From contig NZ_BBUY01000014.1 in assembly GCF_001590865.1 (NCBI RefSeq), positions 19,291 through 83,290 on the forward strand: a DNA stretch of 64,000 nucleotides, in the 5' to 3' direction. The stretch comes from Streptomyces sp. NBRC 110611 (GTDB lineage: Bacteria > Actinomycetota > Actinomycetes > Streptomycetales > Streptomycetaceae). Numbering within the stretch: position 1 is the stretch's first letter; each line of letters starts with the position of its first letter. The position numbers and the translations under genes are program-made. Shown piece by piece: positions 43,751-52,651 of the stretch. Below the pieces are notes generated by a model. It did not search any database. It had not been told where the DNA came from and was given only the letters and a program-made list of their open reading frames with translations.

Positions 43751-45021
43751 GCGCGCGTGGGCCGGGCGTTGTCGGCGCGGGATTGCGGCGGGGGTGGGGT
43801 GGTCGCGTCCGGGGGGCGGCGGGTGAGGCGTCGGATGTCGGGGACGCAGAGGACCGCCGCGGTCAGGAGGGTGATCAACACCGCGCAGCTCCACAGGGCG
43901 GCGGTGCGGCCGATGAGGTCCTGTGCGGGACCGGCCAGTGCGGTGGCCACCGGGACCATGGCGAGGGAGCCGAACCAGTCGTAGGAGGACACCCGGGAGA
44001 ACTTCTCCTCGGGGATCTCCTGGTGCAGTGCCATCATCCACGTCACCGAGAAGATCTCGACGGTGATTCCCGTGCCGAACATGATCGCGGCGAGTCCGGC
44101 CGCCGGGAGTGGTATGGCGAGTGCGGCGGACGGCAGGGCGAGCGGGAAGACGCAGAGGGTGCCGGTCAGCAGGAGGCGCCGGGGCTGGTAGCGGGTCATC
44201 AGCAGAGCGCCGCCCACCGTGCCCGCGCCGAAGGCGGCCAGGGCGAGTCCCCAGGGCCCGGCGCCGCCCAGATGCTGCTCGGCGACGAGTGGCCCATAGA
44301 CCGATTCGGCTGCCGATAGCAGTCCGTTGACCAGGGCGAACTGCACCACCACCGCCCACAGCCACGTCCGGGAGGCGACCTCGCGCCAGCCGTCGCGCAG
44401 GTCGTGCAGCAGGCCGCCGCCTGGTGTACGGGCCGGCACCTCGCTGACGTCGAGGAAGGCGCGGAGCGCTCCCGCGAGGGCGAACGAGGCGGAGTCGACG
44501 GCGAGTACCCAGCCGGGGCCGACCGCGGCGACCAGCGCGCCGCCGAGAGCAGCCCCGCCGATGTTCGCGCCGTTCATCCCCATGCGGAACACGGCGAAGG
44601 CGCGGCCCGACTGTTCACCGGAGACGCTGGCGAGCACCATGCCCTCGGCGGCCGGCGCGAAGAACGCCTGCCCGGTGCCGCCGAGCGCGGCGAGCACGGC
44701 CATGTGCCACAGCCGAGGCTCGCCGGTGAGTACGAGCAGCGCGAAGAGGCCCTGGGAGGCGCAGTTGAGGGCGTTCGCCGCGACCATCACGCGGTGCCGG
44801 GGGAGCCGGTCGGCGACCGTGCCGCCGATGAGGAGGAAGAGGACGAGCGGGATCGTGCGGGCGGCGGCGACCAGTCCGACGTCGGTCGCGGTGCCGCCGG
44901 CGGCGAGCACCGCGAAGGCGGTCGCGATCAACGCGCCGGAGCTGCCCAGGCCGGCGATCACCGTGGCGCCGGTGAGCAGCAGGTAGTTGCGCCCCGCCCA
45001 GCTGGGGCGGGCCATCAGCAT
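43747..45021 (-). CDS. MFS exporter (enterobactin/macrolide exporter-like)
   Basis: A 424-aa, 12-helix major facilitator of the MFS_3 (EntS/MefA) type. Helix 1-2 carries ATVIAGLGSSGALIATAFAVL and the loop motif GGTVADRLPRHRVMV; the second half contains SRVSSYDWFGSLAMVPVATAL, a segment typical of this group. It likely exports a drug or siderophore. Either the ATG at 45021 or the one two codons later may start it. A broken hotdog gene opens divergently 188 bases away. Confidence 0.87.
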   Translation of the reverse strand: MLMARPSWAGRNYLLLTGATVIAGLGSSGALIATAFAVLAAGGTATDVGLVAAARTIPLVLFLLIGGTVADRLPRHRVMVAANALNCASQGLFALLVLTGEPRLWHMAVLAALGGTGQAFFAPAAEGMVLASVSGEQSGRAFAVFRMGMNGANIGGAALGGALVAAVGPGWVLAVDSASFALAGALRAFLDVSEVPARTPGGGLLHDLRDGWREVASRTWLWAVVVQFALVNGLLSAAESVYGPLVAEQHLGGAGPWGLALAAFGAGTVGGALLMTRYQPRRLLLTGTLCVFPLALPSAALAIPLPAAGLAAIMFGTGITVEIFSVTWMMALHQEIPEEKFSRVSSYDWFGSLAMVPVATALAGPAQDLIGRTAALWSCAVLITLLTAAVLCVPDIRRLTRRPPDATTPPPPQSRADNARPTRA

Positions 45022-45173
45022 GCGGAAGCCCGGTGTGCCCGCGCTATGTGATGTGTGCGGCGTGACCGCGACGGGTGTCGCGTCGGCCTGTCCCCGTTGT
45101 TGCGTTGGTGCCCTGGCTGCATGGGCGTCAACGATATGCGGGGCGGGGGCTCGTACTGCTCGGCGGCCGGCTC

Positions 45174-45201
45174 TTCACAGCTAAGCTACTGATAGGTAAC
45201 A
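45174..45201 (+). promoter_or_regulatory. Promoter-operator of the broken DUF4442 gene
   Basis: TTCACA (45174-45179), 16 bases and TAACAT (45196-45201) put transcription start at the ATG (45209), so leaderless. The dyad TACTGATAGGTA (45187-45198) overlaps it. The same box, TACCGATGGGTA (45504-45515), lies at the same distance before the intact copy at 45527. Confidence 0.5.
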
Positions 45202-45208
45202 TGATCTC

Positions 45209-45379
45209 ATGCCCTCTGAGACCCTGCCGTCGATCGGCGAAATGATGTCGGCGTCCGTGCCGATGGTCCGCACTCTGAACCTCGAGTTCACCGAGACCAC
45301 CGTCGAGCGCGCCGTGGTCCGCATGCCCGACCAGTCCGCTTTCCACAACCATGTCGGTGGACCGCACGCGGGGGCGTAG
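45209..45379 (+). pseudogene. N-terminal fragment of a DUF4442 hotdog gene
   Basis: A 56-codon frame starting MPSETLPSIGEMM and ending FHNHVGGPHAGA then stop. It aligns with the first 55 residues of the intact DUF4442 protein at 45527, at roughly three-quarters DNA identity, and stops where the conserved MFTLAESASG core should begin. The promoter box is kept. The missing half is absent downstream; a C-terminal half starting at exactly the same codon (AGAMFTLAES) occurs at 58576-58884. Confidence 0.8.
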
Positions 45380-45526
45380 TGCCCGATAGGTACACACCGG
45401 GGTTCCGCGCGGAGTTGCTGATCTCACCGGCGGAGCGAGTCCGCGACCCGAGGGGCTTCTATCGGGCCGGTGGTGCGCCGGGAATGGGGATGGCGGGCGA
45501 TGCTACCGATGGGTAACATTGAGTCC

Positions 45527-45979
45527 ATGACCGTTGAAAACACGTCGATTGGCGAGATGCTCGCTGCCACGGTGCCGATGGTGCGCACCCTGAATCTGGA
45601 GTTCCTGGAAGTCACTCCGGAACGCGCCGTGCTCCGCCTCCCTGACCAGCCGGAATACCACAATCACATCGCTGGCCCGCATGCGGGCGCCATGTTTACG
45701 TTGGCTGAGTCGGCCAGCGGCGCCATCGTCCTCTCCGCGTTCGGAGACCAGCTCTCACGGGCCGTCCCATTGGCGGTGCGGGCCGAGATCGGCTACAAGA
45801 AGCTTGCCAAGGGGCCGGTGACGGCCACGGCCACGCTGGGGCGCCCGGTTGCCGAGGTCATAGCGGAACTCGACGCGGGGCGGCGCCCGGAGTTTCCGGT
45901 GAGCATCGCCATCCAGCGTGAGGACGAGGCGGTCTCGGGTGAGATGACGATCTGGTGGACGCTTCGGCCCAACTCATGA
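45527..45979 (+). CDS. DUF4442 hotdog-fold protein (putative acyl-CoA thioesterase), intact
   Basis: A 150-aa single hotdog domain of the DUF4442/PaaI-like type, probably a cytoplasmic acyl-thioesterase or acyl-binding protein. The helix motif HNHIAGPHAGAMFTLAESAS carries the active-site region of the fold. It ends TIWWTLRPNS. The ATG at 45527 follows the TACC-N4-GGTA box and a TAACAT -10, suggesting leaderless initiation. It is the only complete member among four copies or fragments in this window (45209, 51773, 58576). Confidence 0.85.
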   Translation: MTVENTSIGEMLAATVPMVRTLNLEFLEVTPERAVLRLPDQPEYHNHIAGPHAGAMFTLAESASGAIVLSAFGDQLSRAVPLAVRAEIGYKKLAKGPVTATATLGRPVAEVIAELDAGRRPEFPVSIAIQREDEAVSGEMTIWWTLRPNS

Positions 45980-46142
45980 CCTCTGATCTGCGAAAACGCT
46001 GATCTTCTGCTTTCGCGGGGCACATTGAGGTCACACTGTTTTCCGATCGCTTCTCCCGCGCCGGAGCCGGAATTACGCCCACGTCCGCCAGAGCGCGTTT
46101 CCATTCCCACTCGTTGAACCGTTTCGGGTTGATGAACTTGAG

Positions 46143-46637
46143 GTGTGCCGGGAGCTGGCCGTGGACGCACTGGTGGCCGGTATCGAGAACGGCATCCCGC
46201 CGCTGATGGACATGCTGCCCCAGCTGGAAGCCGACGGCGTCCGGCTGGGGCTCCCGGACGCCGAGTCGGTGCGCTCCTGCATCGACAAGGCGGCGTTCCA
46301 CCAGGTGCTGACCGAGCACGGCATCGCGACCCCTCGCACTCGGCGTCCCGAGGCGATCGACCAGGTTCCCGACGGGGCAGAGCTGGTCATCAGGCCCCGG
46401 CGCGGCCACGGAGCGCAGAACGTCCACTTCATCGACCGTCGGGAGCACGCTCGAGCCCTATGCGAGCTCGTCCCGGACCTCGTGGTGCAGGAGAGGCTTC
46501 ATGGCCGCGAGTTCACCGCGGACTGCTTGGTGGACCGTGCCGGACGGGCCTCGGTGATCCTGCGCCGCTGGTTTTCGACAGTCGCCAGCCCGCGACGATG
46601 TGGTCGGGGCCTACGGTCGGCGTCGACGAGTCCTTAG
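46143..46637 (+). pseudogene. ATP-grasp domain remnant
   Basis: A frame containing part of an ATP-grasp domain: GIENGIPPLMDMLPQLEADG, then CIDKAAFHQVLTEHGIATP (typical of carbamoyl-phosphate-synthase-like ATP-grasp proteins), ELVIRPRRGHGAQNVHFID for the ATP lid, and VVQERLHGREFTADCLVD. It lacks the catalytic C-terminal half; after VILRRWF the frame becomes unrelated. The open frame extends a little upstream without a start codon. Best read as a decayed, truncated gene. Confidence 0.7.
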
Positions 46638-46913
46638 ACAGGGCGTGGCTGAGCCTGACCGTCGCCGGCAAGAGGGCGTTTCGTGGTGATCACAAGGTGA
46701 CGGCACGCTGACGGGGTACCACTGGGTAGCCGAGACCATGCTGATGGTCAGAGCATCCTGAGTCCGAAACACGACGCTCCCGCAACTAGCTATCCAGTCA
46801 GGCTGATTGGTATTCAGCCAATCCCCGTATCACCCGCCCGATTTTCGGCATCGCTTGGTAGAACTGAACGCACATTCAGTCTGGTTCTTGGTGTATGCGA
46901 CGGGGGGAGCGGC

Positions 46914-47444
46914 ATGGACCCGCTGAGTTTTCCAGTCCTTACAGGGGCAGCGCTCACGCAAGCCTTCACCTTCCTGTACGGGCGGCTGAGCGCGGCGCTC
47001 GACCGGCGGGCGGAGGCCCGAGACAGGGTTGCGGTCCCTGACGTACTTCAAGGCGAGCTGCGCTTTCCTCTGTCGCCCGACGAGCTGGAAGTCACCAACC
47101 GCGAAGAGGCGCTGATTGCTATGCGTGACGCTCTGGAGGTCTTCAACGACCAGGGGCAGGGACACCTTCTCGACGGCAGCAACGAGGGTGTGCGCAGGAG
47201 CTTGGCGCGCCTGCGAGGAGCCCTGGAGGCGGTTTACGGGCAACGCATCACCTTCGCCGGCGAAGAGCGACCCGCGACTGGCTCTCCGGTCGTGGATCAG
47301 CGCCTGGGCACCGTCAGGGGCAAGGTGACCGGAATGGACGCCGATGAGGTCAGCGGTCGCGCCCAGGTGATCCAGGACGCCCGCACCGTCGAGGCCGACG
47401 CTGAAGTCGTCGGCATCAAGAGCAAGCGCATCATCGGCGGTTGA
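46914..47444 (+). CDS. Unknown protein, first gene of a three-gene conflict-like operon
   Basis: A 176-aa protein, not recognised. Residues 1-110 are mostly helical (AFTFLYGRLSAALDRRAEAR; RDALEVFNDQGQGHLLDGS). The last 45 residues form a short-beta, Gly/Val-periodic tail (TVRGKVTGMDADEVSGRAQV, then EVVGIKSKRIIGG), a pattern seen at ends of proteins encoded beside STAND-like ATPases, where it may mediate assembly. GGGGGGAG precedes the ATG. It is followed by the P-loop gene after 76 bases, so the two are likely co-transcribed. Confidence 0.65.
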   Translation: MDPLSFPVLTGAALTQAFTFLYGRLSAALDRRAEARDRVAVPDVLQGELRFPLSPDELEVTNREEALIAMRDALEVFNDQGQGHLLDGSNEGVRRSLARLRGALEAVYGQRITFAGEERPATGSPVVDQRLGTVRGKVTGMDADEVSGRAQVIQDARTVEADAEVVGIKSKRIIGG

Positions 47445-47520
47445 CTTCGGCTGTCCGTGTAGCTGCGATCAATCCCGCGTACAAGCAGCAACGGTCGTCT
47501 CCACAGGGGGAAGCACGAGC

Positions 47521-49803
47521 ATGGATCAGTCAGACGTGACCGGCGTGGGGAAGCCGGAGAACGAGCCGGGTGGGCGCACCTCACCGGAGACAACAGGCAA
47601 GCCCGAAGCAGTCACCGACCCGCCTCCCACGCCGGCCCCGGAGCCGGGTGACGGGACGGCTGGACCGCCCCACCCCGCCAGCGCCGATAGACCGAAACAG
47701 GATCCGTCGCAGCTGGCAGACGAGCTTGTCGGCGACGAGGAGCTGGAGGACTGGGAAGACGACGATGAAAGCGACGGCGCATCTTCTCGTACGATCCAGC
47801 GCATAGGCACAAATAACGGCACCGTCATCGGTAATCTGTACCAGACGGTGAGCCGTCTCGTACAGGCCCGCACGCTGACGAGCGAGTGGATCGATGAATG
47901 CCTGGTCGGCTTTGTCGAGCCCAAGAACATCAGTGCGATGCGGAAGAAGCTTGACGAGCATCGCATCGTCGTCCTGGTAGGAGACCGAGGGGTCGGCCGG
48001 TACACGACTGCGGTCCACTTGCTCCACGAACACCAAGAGCTACGGCCTCGTCAGGTTCGACGCGAACCGAATGACAGCTTCACCCTCGTCGAGCAACTGA
48101 AGGACCAGCGCGGAGCCTGGCTGCTGGACCTCCGAAGCGAAGAGCAAAAGGTCGGTGAAGACTTCGGCCAGAATCTGCTCGCTGATAAAGCAATCTTGGA
48201 AGAGAGTCAGTCGATCCTTGTCGTGGCCGTGCGGCCCAACTTGTGGGAGATAGCAGGCCGTGGCGCAGATGATCTAGCGGTCCATCTAGAGTACCCGGAA
48301 GCAACTGCGATCGTCCGCGCTCGCCTGGAGAAACAACAACCCATTGTTCCGGCAGGCGAATGGCTCACTGACGAAGAAATCGTCAAGAAGCTCGGCGGAC
48401 GGAAGCCCGATGATGCGGTTCGCTGGGCGAATGCCATCCGGGCTGAACACTTCGCCCCCGTACTCGAAGAAGATCTCAAGGAGGTCGACGGAAAGCAGCT
48501 TTCCCGCACACAGATCAAAATAAACAACGTCCTTGAAGCCCTGGGCAGTTGGCGCACCCATTTGCGTACGTGGCATATAGAAAATCCGGACAGCGATCGA
48601 CGGAATTTTCTCCTCGCTGCAGCCTTGCTGGAGGGCTCACCCGTCGGAGATATCTTCGAGGCAGCCGCCAGCCTCTCGCAGAAACTCAAAGACGTAACTA
48701 ACCATCGCGGCGGGCAAAGCGGCCCGGGAATTATCGAATTGGCTTGGAGCATCGGCGCCACGCTGACGCGTCAGGATACGCTTCGATTCCAGCGGCCGGA
48801 CTACGCCGACGCCGTCTTGGAATACTTCTGGGTCGACCGTATGCCCCTCACCGACATCGTCGTCCCCTGGATGGCAAACCTTCCGGTTACCTACCCAGAG
48901 CATGCGGAGCGAATTACCAACCGCCTCGGCCAATATGTGCTGCGCTACAGCGCGCACCACAAGTCCCTCAAGCTGCTTCAGGACGTGGCCACTCAATGGT
49001 CCAGCCATAACTCCCTGAAGGATCACGCTCGAGACCTGATTACTGCCGGCGCTCTACACCCAGTGATCGGTCGAGCTATGCGCGACCGGATGAAGAAGTG
49101 GGCCCAGGACGAGAAGGGCAAGTTCACCGAGGACTTGAAGGTAGCTGTCGCTCGCGCATGCGGCGGACCACTTGCGGACGAGTACCCAAAAATGATGCTC
49201 TACCGTCTGAGCTTCCTTGCTGCTGCCCCCTCCGGCAAAATTGCCGAGGCGGTCGGTGAGTCGATGCAAAGGCTGTGGCATCAACCGAACGTACGGGGAC
49301 AGGTACGCTCCAACCTGTCCACTTGGTGCGCCAGCGACGATCCGGCACTCCGGGAGGCCGGCCGCAGGTCGTTCATGGCCTTGGCCCAAGAACGCAATAC
49401 ATCAGGCATCCCGCTGCTGCTCTCGTCTGCCACCGGAGGAGAGATCACACCCAGTGATCAAGCCCTCTTCATAGGCGGGTGGCGCTCTGGGCTCGATTCC
49501 TCGCCCTTGGACGAGACCTCTGCCTCAGCCTTCAAGCTCTGGATGGACACCGCCCTCCAAATGCCGTCGCTAAGAGGGCCAGTCGTTGATATCTTCACGC
49601 GGGCCGTCCACGACCCAGCAGCCGACCGCGGACAGTACATCGCGGACAGGTTCCTCAGGCTCACACACTTCGCATACAACTGGTCCCCGGTTGTACTGCC
49701 CGATCCGCAAGACGGCCGCAGCACACTACGTGAATCACTCCTGGCTTCTGCACGCGAGGCCGATCCTGCACACCAGCTCCGCACGCCCTACACCGAGAGC
49801 TGA
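47521..49803 (+). CDS. STAND-like P-loop NTPase with NNGTVIGN motif
   Basis: A 760-aa cytoplasmic protein, central to a three-gene operon. Residues 1-88 are disordered, ending in an acidic stretch (LEDWEDDDESDG). Next comes TIQRIGTNNGTVIGN (91-105), a short motif like those found before NTPase domains in bacterial signalling/conflict proteins. The P-loop is GDRGVGRYTT (154-163), with Arg where Lys is usual, and a Walker B-like WLLDLRSEE follows at about 200-208. The remaining 450 residues are helical and repeat-like, fitting a sensor scaffold. GGGGGAAG precedes the ATG; its stop overlaps the next start (TGATG). Specific function unknown. Confidence 0.7.
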   Translation: MDQSDVTGVGKPENEPGGRTSPETTGKPEAVTDPPPTPAPEPGDGTAGPPHPASADRPKQDPSQLADELVGDEELEDWEDDDESDGASSRTIQRIGTNNGTVIGNLYQTVSRLVQARTLTSEWIDECLVGFVEPKNISAMRKKLDEHRIVVLVGDRGVGRYTTAVHLLHEHQELRPRQVRREPNDSFTLVEQLKDQRGAWLLDLRSEEQKVGEDFGQNLLADKAILEESQSILVVAVRPNLWEIAGRGADDLAVHLEYPEATAIVRARLEKQQPIVPAGEWLTDEEIVKKLGGRKPDDAVRWANAIRAEHFAPVLEEDLKEVDGKQLSRTQIKINNVLEALGSWRTHLRTWHIENPDSDRRNFLLAAALLEGSPVGDIFEAAASLSQKLKDVTNHRGGQSGPGIIELAWSIGATLTRQDTLRFQRPDYADAVLEYFWVDRMPLTDIVVPWMANLPVTYPEHAERITNRLGQYVLRYSAHHKSLKLLQDVATQWSSHNSLKDHARDLITAGALHPVIGRAMRDRMKKWAQDEKGKFTEDLKVAVARACGGPLADEYPKMMLYRLSFLAAAPSGKIAEAVGESMQRLWHQPNVRGQVRSNLSTWCASDDPALREAGRRSFMALAQERNTSGIPLLLSSATGGEITPSDQALFIGGWRSGLDSSPLDETSASAFKLWMDTALQMPSLRGPVVDIFTRAVHDPAADRGQYIADRFLRLTHFAYNWSPVVLPDPQDGRSTLRESLLASAREADPAHQLRTPYTES

Positions 49804-50549
49804 TGCGCAGATACCGCAATGAACCACGCACGGGTCGCGCTGGCTTCTCCGTGCAACTAGCCAGCGCGAACCCGGACTTCTTTTTCCATGCCGACCTAAC
49901 CTTGGCCTGGGAGGAAATTTCACCGAGTCCAACGCATCACGACCCACAGGCAGTGGCGTGCGACTACGTGAGAGGCGTGGCCGAATCCGTGGCCAACAAA
50001 CGCCCGTTGAACCAAGCAGAAATAGTCGAGCACCGAGTCAATACCCTCCTCGGCGTCCCCCGCGACCTTAAAGACGAAGCGGTTCGGATCGCATGGGGTC
50101 ACGCGCAGATCACGGCGGATCCAGCGGACATAGCTGACGCAACCGCAGAGCGGCGCCGCCAACGCGAGTCGCGGCTCAAGACCGAGGAGCAAGAGCGGGA
50201 GATCGCTCGCATCGAAGCCTTCCGGTACCGCGTGCTCAGCGATCCCGGGATGGCGCTCGCTCATTCGTTCATGAACAACCCCGGGAGTTTTGATGAGGGC
50301 GCAATCACCCGCATCGAAAACCTTGCCCGAAAGGCCGCCGTTTACGACCCGCAAAACGCGTGGGTAGCCATAGCCCATATACTCCAGGAGTTCATATCTG
50401 AACTATCCTCTGACGCTCGCACGGAAATGATCAGTGCGCTCCCTTGGTGGTTTGCTCGATACAGAAAATCAGAGTTCACGCAGCGCCTACGCAAAGAGAT
50501 GGAGCTCCGCAACATCCCCTTCCATCTTGACGAGACGGAAGAGAGCTGA
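49803..50549 (+). CDS. Unknown protein, third gene of the P-loop operon
   Basis: A 248-aa soluble protein whose ATG shares one base with the preceding stop (TGATG), showing tight translational coupling. A beta-rich N-terminal part (GFSVQLASANPDFFFHADLT) is followed by a coiled-coil (residues about 115-140, ERRRQRESRLKTEEQEREIA) and FRYRVLSDPGMALAHSFMNN, which resembles the end of SPFH/stomatin-like proteins of Streptomyces. The rest is helical. No catalytic motif was seen. It may be an effector, adaptor or sensor for the STAND-like partner. Confidence 0.6.
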   Translation: MRRYRNEPRTGRAGFSVQLASANPDFFFHADLTLAWEEISPSPTHHDPQAVACDYVRGVAESVANKRPLNQAEIVEHRVNTLLGVPRDLKDEAVRIAWGHAQITADPADIADATAERRRQRESRLKTEEQEREIARIEAFRYRVLSDPGMALAHSFMNNPGSFDEGAITRIENLARKAAVYDPQNAWVAIAHILQEFISELSSDARTEMISALPWWFARYRKSEFTQRLRKEMELRNIPFHLDETEES

Positions 50550-50876
50550 GAGGTACTGGGCTGCCTTACGTCACGGCTGCCGGGCATGCAGTCGCCGGAG
50601 CCCCTGACGCCCGGTTGCCCAAGCGGTCACTACGCAGGTCAAGTCCGTTGCCGCCATGCATCGCCTGTCCCTATGCTCCTGGGCAACCCGTTGACGGAGA
50701 CGGGTAGCCGCGGGATCACGCGAGCCGATAGAGCTGCCGGTAGCTGGGAAGGTAGCCTCGCGCCCCGAGGCGAAGACCCGCCCGAGCGCAGGGAGGAACA
50801 GCCGTCCGGCCCAATGCCCTGCCGGCTGGCCCCCCGTGAGAGGAGGCCAGCCCGCCAGGGCCCGGCCCATACTCGA
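50550..50876. other. Convergent intergenic region
   Basis: About 330 bases between the P-loop operon and the convergent zinc-ribbon gene. Codon bias is poor in all frames and no strong terminator was recognised. Confidence 0.5.
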
Positions 50877-51491
50877 TCAGATTGCGATGACGCCGCCGGC
50901 GAAGTCGTAGACGACCGTCTGCCATTCCAGCACTGGACAAATGGCCACCAGCAGCGTGTCCAGACCATTCACTCCACCCGCAGCAACCCGGCCCAGGGCT
51001 TCCTCATGGACCGGGAAGTTGCCCTGAAGCGCATCGCAGTGCCAACAGCCGTTGGCCAGCTGCCGCTCGCGCATGGTCCTGCTGTACCGGCTCTTGACAC
51101 CGGCGGCCAGGTCAGTGCGCCCCATGCGCTGCACCAAGAGCTGGCACAATGCCATCGTCTTCTCATTGTCCGTGGTGTGCAGCCCCACGTAGCCGTGGGA
51201 GGGCCGGTCCGGGTATAGCCCTATCAGGCACAAGGTGTCCTTGCGGCACTTCCAGCACGCCCTGGTCATGCCGAGTACGCGCAGGTCGACGGTGGTCGCG
51301 CAGCCGGAGGGCGGCACCGTTGGTAGCTCAAGGTTCTCCGGATCAAAGTCCGTGGATTCGGCGAGTTCGTCCAGGCTCTGGCAGGTCGCGCACCACACCT
51401 CCCAACCCTCGTCGCCCTTACGGAGGAACCCGCCATTTGGGAACACCAGCACGGAACACCTTGTGCAGCCACCTGCGAACCGGTTTTTCAC
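50877..51491 (-). CDS. Zinc-ribbon protein of unknown function
   Basis: A 204-aa protein with four CxxC pairs: CTRC (9-12) and CATC (34-37) form one likely zinc ribbon around FPNGGFLRKGDEGWEVW; CWKC (near 79) and CWHC (near 149) may form a second site. No recognised catalytic motif; similar cysteine patterns occur in CoiA-like and phage proteins. A GTG start at 51491 has GAGGAGGGGG six bases upstream, the strongest site on the island. It is alone on its strand within the accessory region. Confidence 0.65.
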   Translation of the reverse strand: MKNRFAGGCTRCSVLVFPNGGFLRKGDEGWEVWCATCQSLDELAESTDFDPENLELPTVPPSGCATTVDLRVLGMTRACWKCRKDTLCLIGLYPDRPSHGYVGLHTTDNEKTMALCQLLVQRMGRTDLAAGVKSRYSRTMRERQLANGCWHCDALQGNFPVHEEALGRVAAGGVNGLDTLLVAICPVLEWQTVVYDFAGGVIAI

Positions 51492-51772
51492 GCGCTGCCC
51501 CCTCCTCGGCTCGGACCCGCATCAGGGCACCTCGCCCCCCTGCGTACGCTACCGGCTGCGCATAGGGGCCCCCTCGTCCGAGCCACACTAATCCGCAGGT
51601 TAAGGCGGCATGGGCCTCCTCCTCCCCATGGCCCGAAGGTCACTTTGTGGTCACAGTGCAGGCGGGAACAGCCGGGGACCAGCGGGCATAGGTGGGTACC
51701 TTTGCCCTGTTAGGTCCAGATATGCACAGCTCGGAGGGGCGGGCCGTCGAGGGGATGACCGCGGGTCCAAAG

Positions 51773-52651
51773 GACCGTGGTCTGGACTCTCCGTCCCAAC
51801 AGCTGAGTTGAGGGACCGGAGCACGAGGACTTCGGTACCCTCCTGGCTTCTGGTCGGAAACGGAGTGGGGGTGTCCGAGCAGCGGATGCCCCCACGCCGG
51901 TCGGGGTTGGGCGGCGTGGCCGACCGGCGGGATGGGCGCAGCCGTGGGGGAGGTCGGAGGGCGAGTTCCTGGGGGAGTTGTACCGGCAGGCCACGGTTCA
52001 CGCCGCGCACCGCCGAATGGGAACTGTTTTTTTGGGGTAGTCGACCTCGCGTAATCAGGAGTCGCGTATGGCTCAGTTGCTGAAGGCTCGTGGTCACTGT
52101 GAGTGGTTGCCGGGTGCATGGTGGCGCCAGGTGCCTCCGGTCTCTTTGGTGAGGCGGGCGGTGGTGTCGTCGTAGCCCAGCATCCGGGCGACCACGGGCG
52201 CCGGGGCTTGGAAGACAAGATTGCGCCGTGATGCCTGCGGTTTGGCCGGCGAACTCGATACGGCCGGGCAGAGCGGCGAGGATGCCAACGGCCTGGCCTG
52301 TCGCGCACAGGGGACTGGGGCGGATCAGCTTCAGCCCGCCGATGACTTCTCCCCGCTCCCGGACAGCGACCGACACGACGACTGTGGTCGCCCGGTCTCA
52401 GAGCCCGTGAGTGATACGGACGCCCGCCTCGCCTACGTTGCTGTGACACGCGCCTGCTGTCGACTTGACCTCGGTGGTATTGCATGGATCGAGGATTTTC
52501 CTGCCACCTCGGAGCTCTCGCGACAAGCCCGAAGGCTGCAAAGAGGTTCTTGGTCTGCTGGTGGTGCAGCGCTCATGGCGGTGTTGACCTGCTGAAACGG
52601 TGGTTGTGACCGCCATCGGGAGAGAAGTGGTCCGTGTATGGTCCGGATCTT
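51773..52651. repeat. 0.88-kb direct duplication, copy 1
   Basis: Matches 58851-59723 throughout with roughly 85-90% identity by eye. It starts inside the last ten codons of a DUF4442 gene (TVVWTLRPNS, stop at 51803-51805) and runs through a non-coding stretch into a helicase-C remnant. Sequence upstream of 51773 is unrelated to copy 2. Confidence 0.85.
52221..52595 (+). pseudogene. UvrD-like helicase C-terminal remnant, copy 1
   Basis: The frame ADDFSPLPDSDRHDDCGRPV followed by SDTDARLAYVAVTRACCRLDL matches the end of superfamily 1 helicases, where ARLAYVAVTRAR is motif VI. Nothing of motifs I-V precedes it, so it is a gene end only. The same fragment lies in the duplication at 59479-59667. 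Confidence 0.7.

Noticed and set aside
45128..45427. 99-codon minus-strand frame
   Set aside because: Antisense to the broken DUF4442 gene, which aligns clearly with the intact copy.
51640..52485. 281-codon minus-strand frame in duplication copy 1
   Set aside because: A related frame exists in copy 2 (59081-59989), but only because the DNA is duplicated; the plus strand carries the helicase motif.
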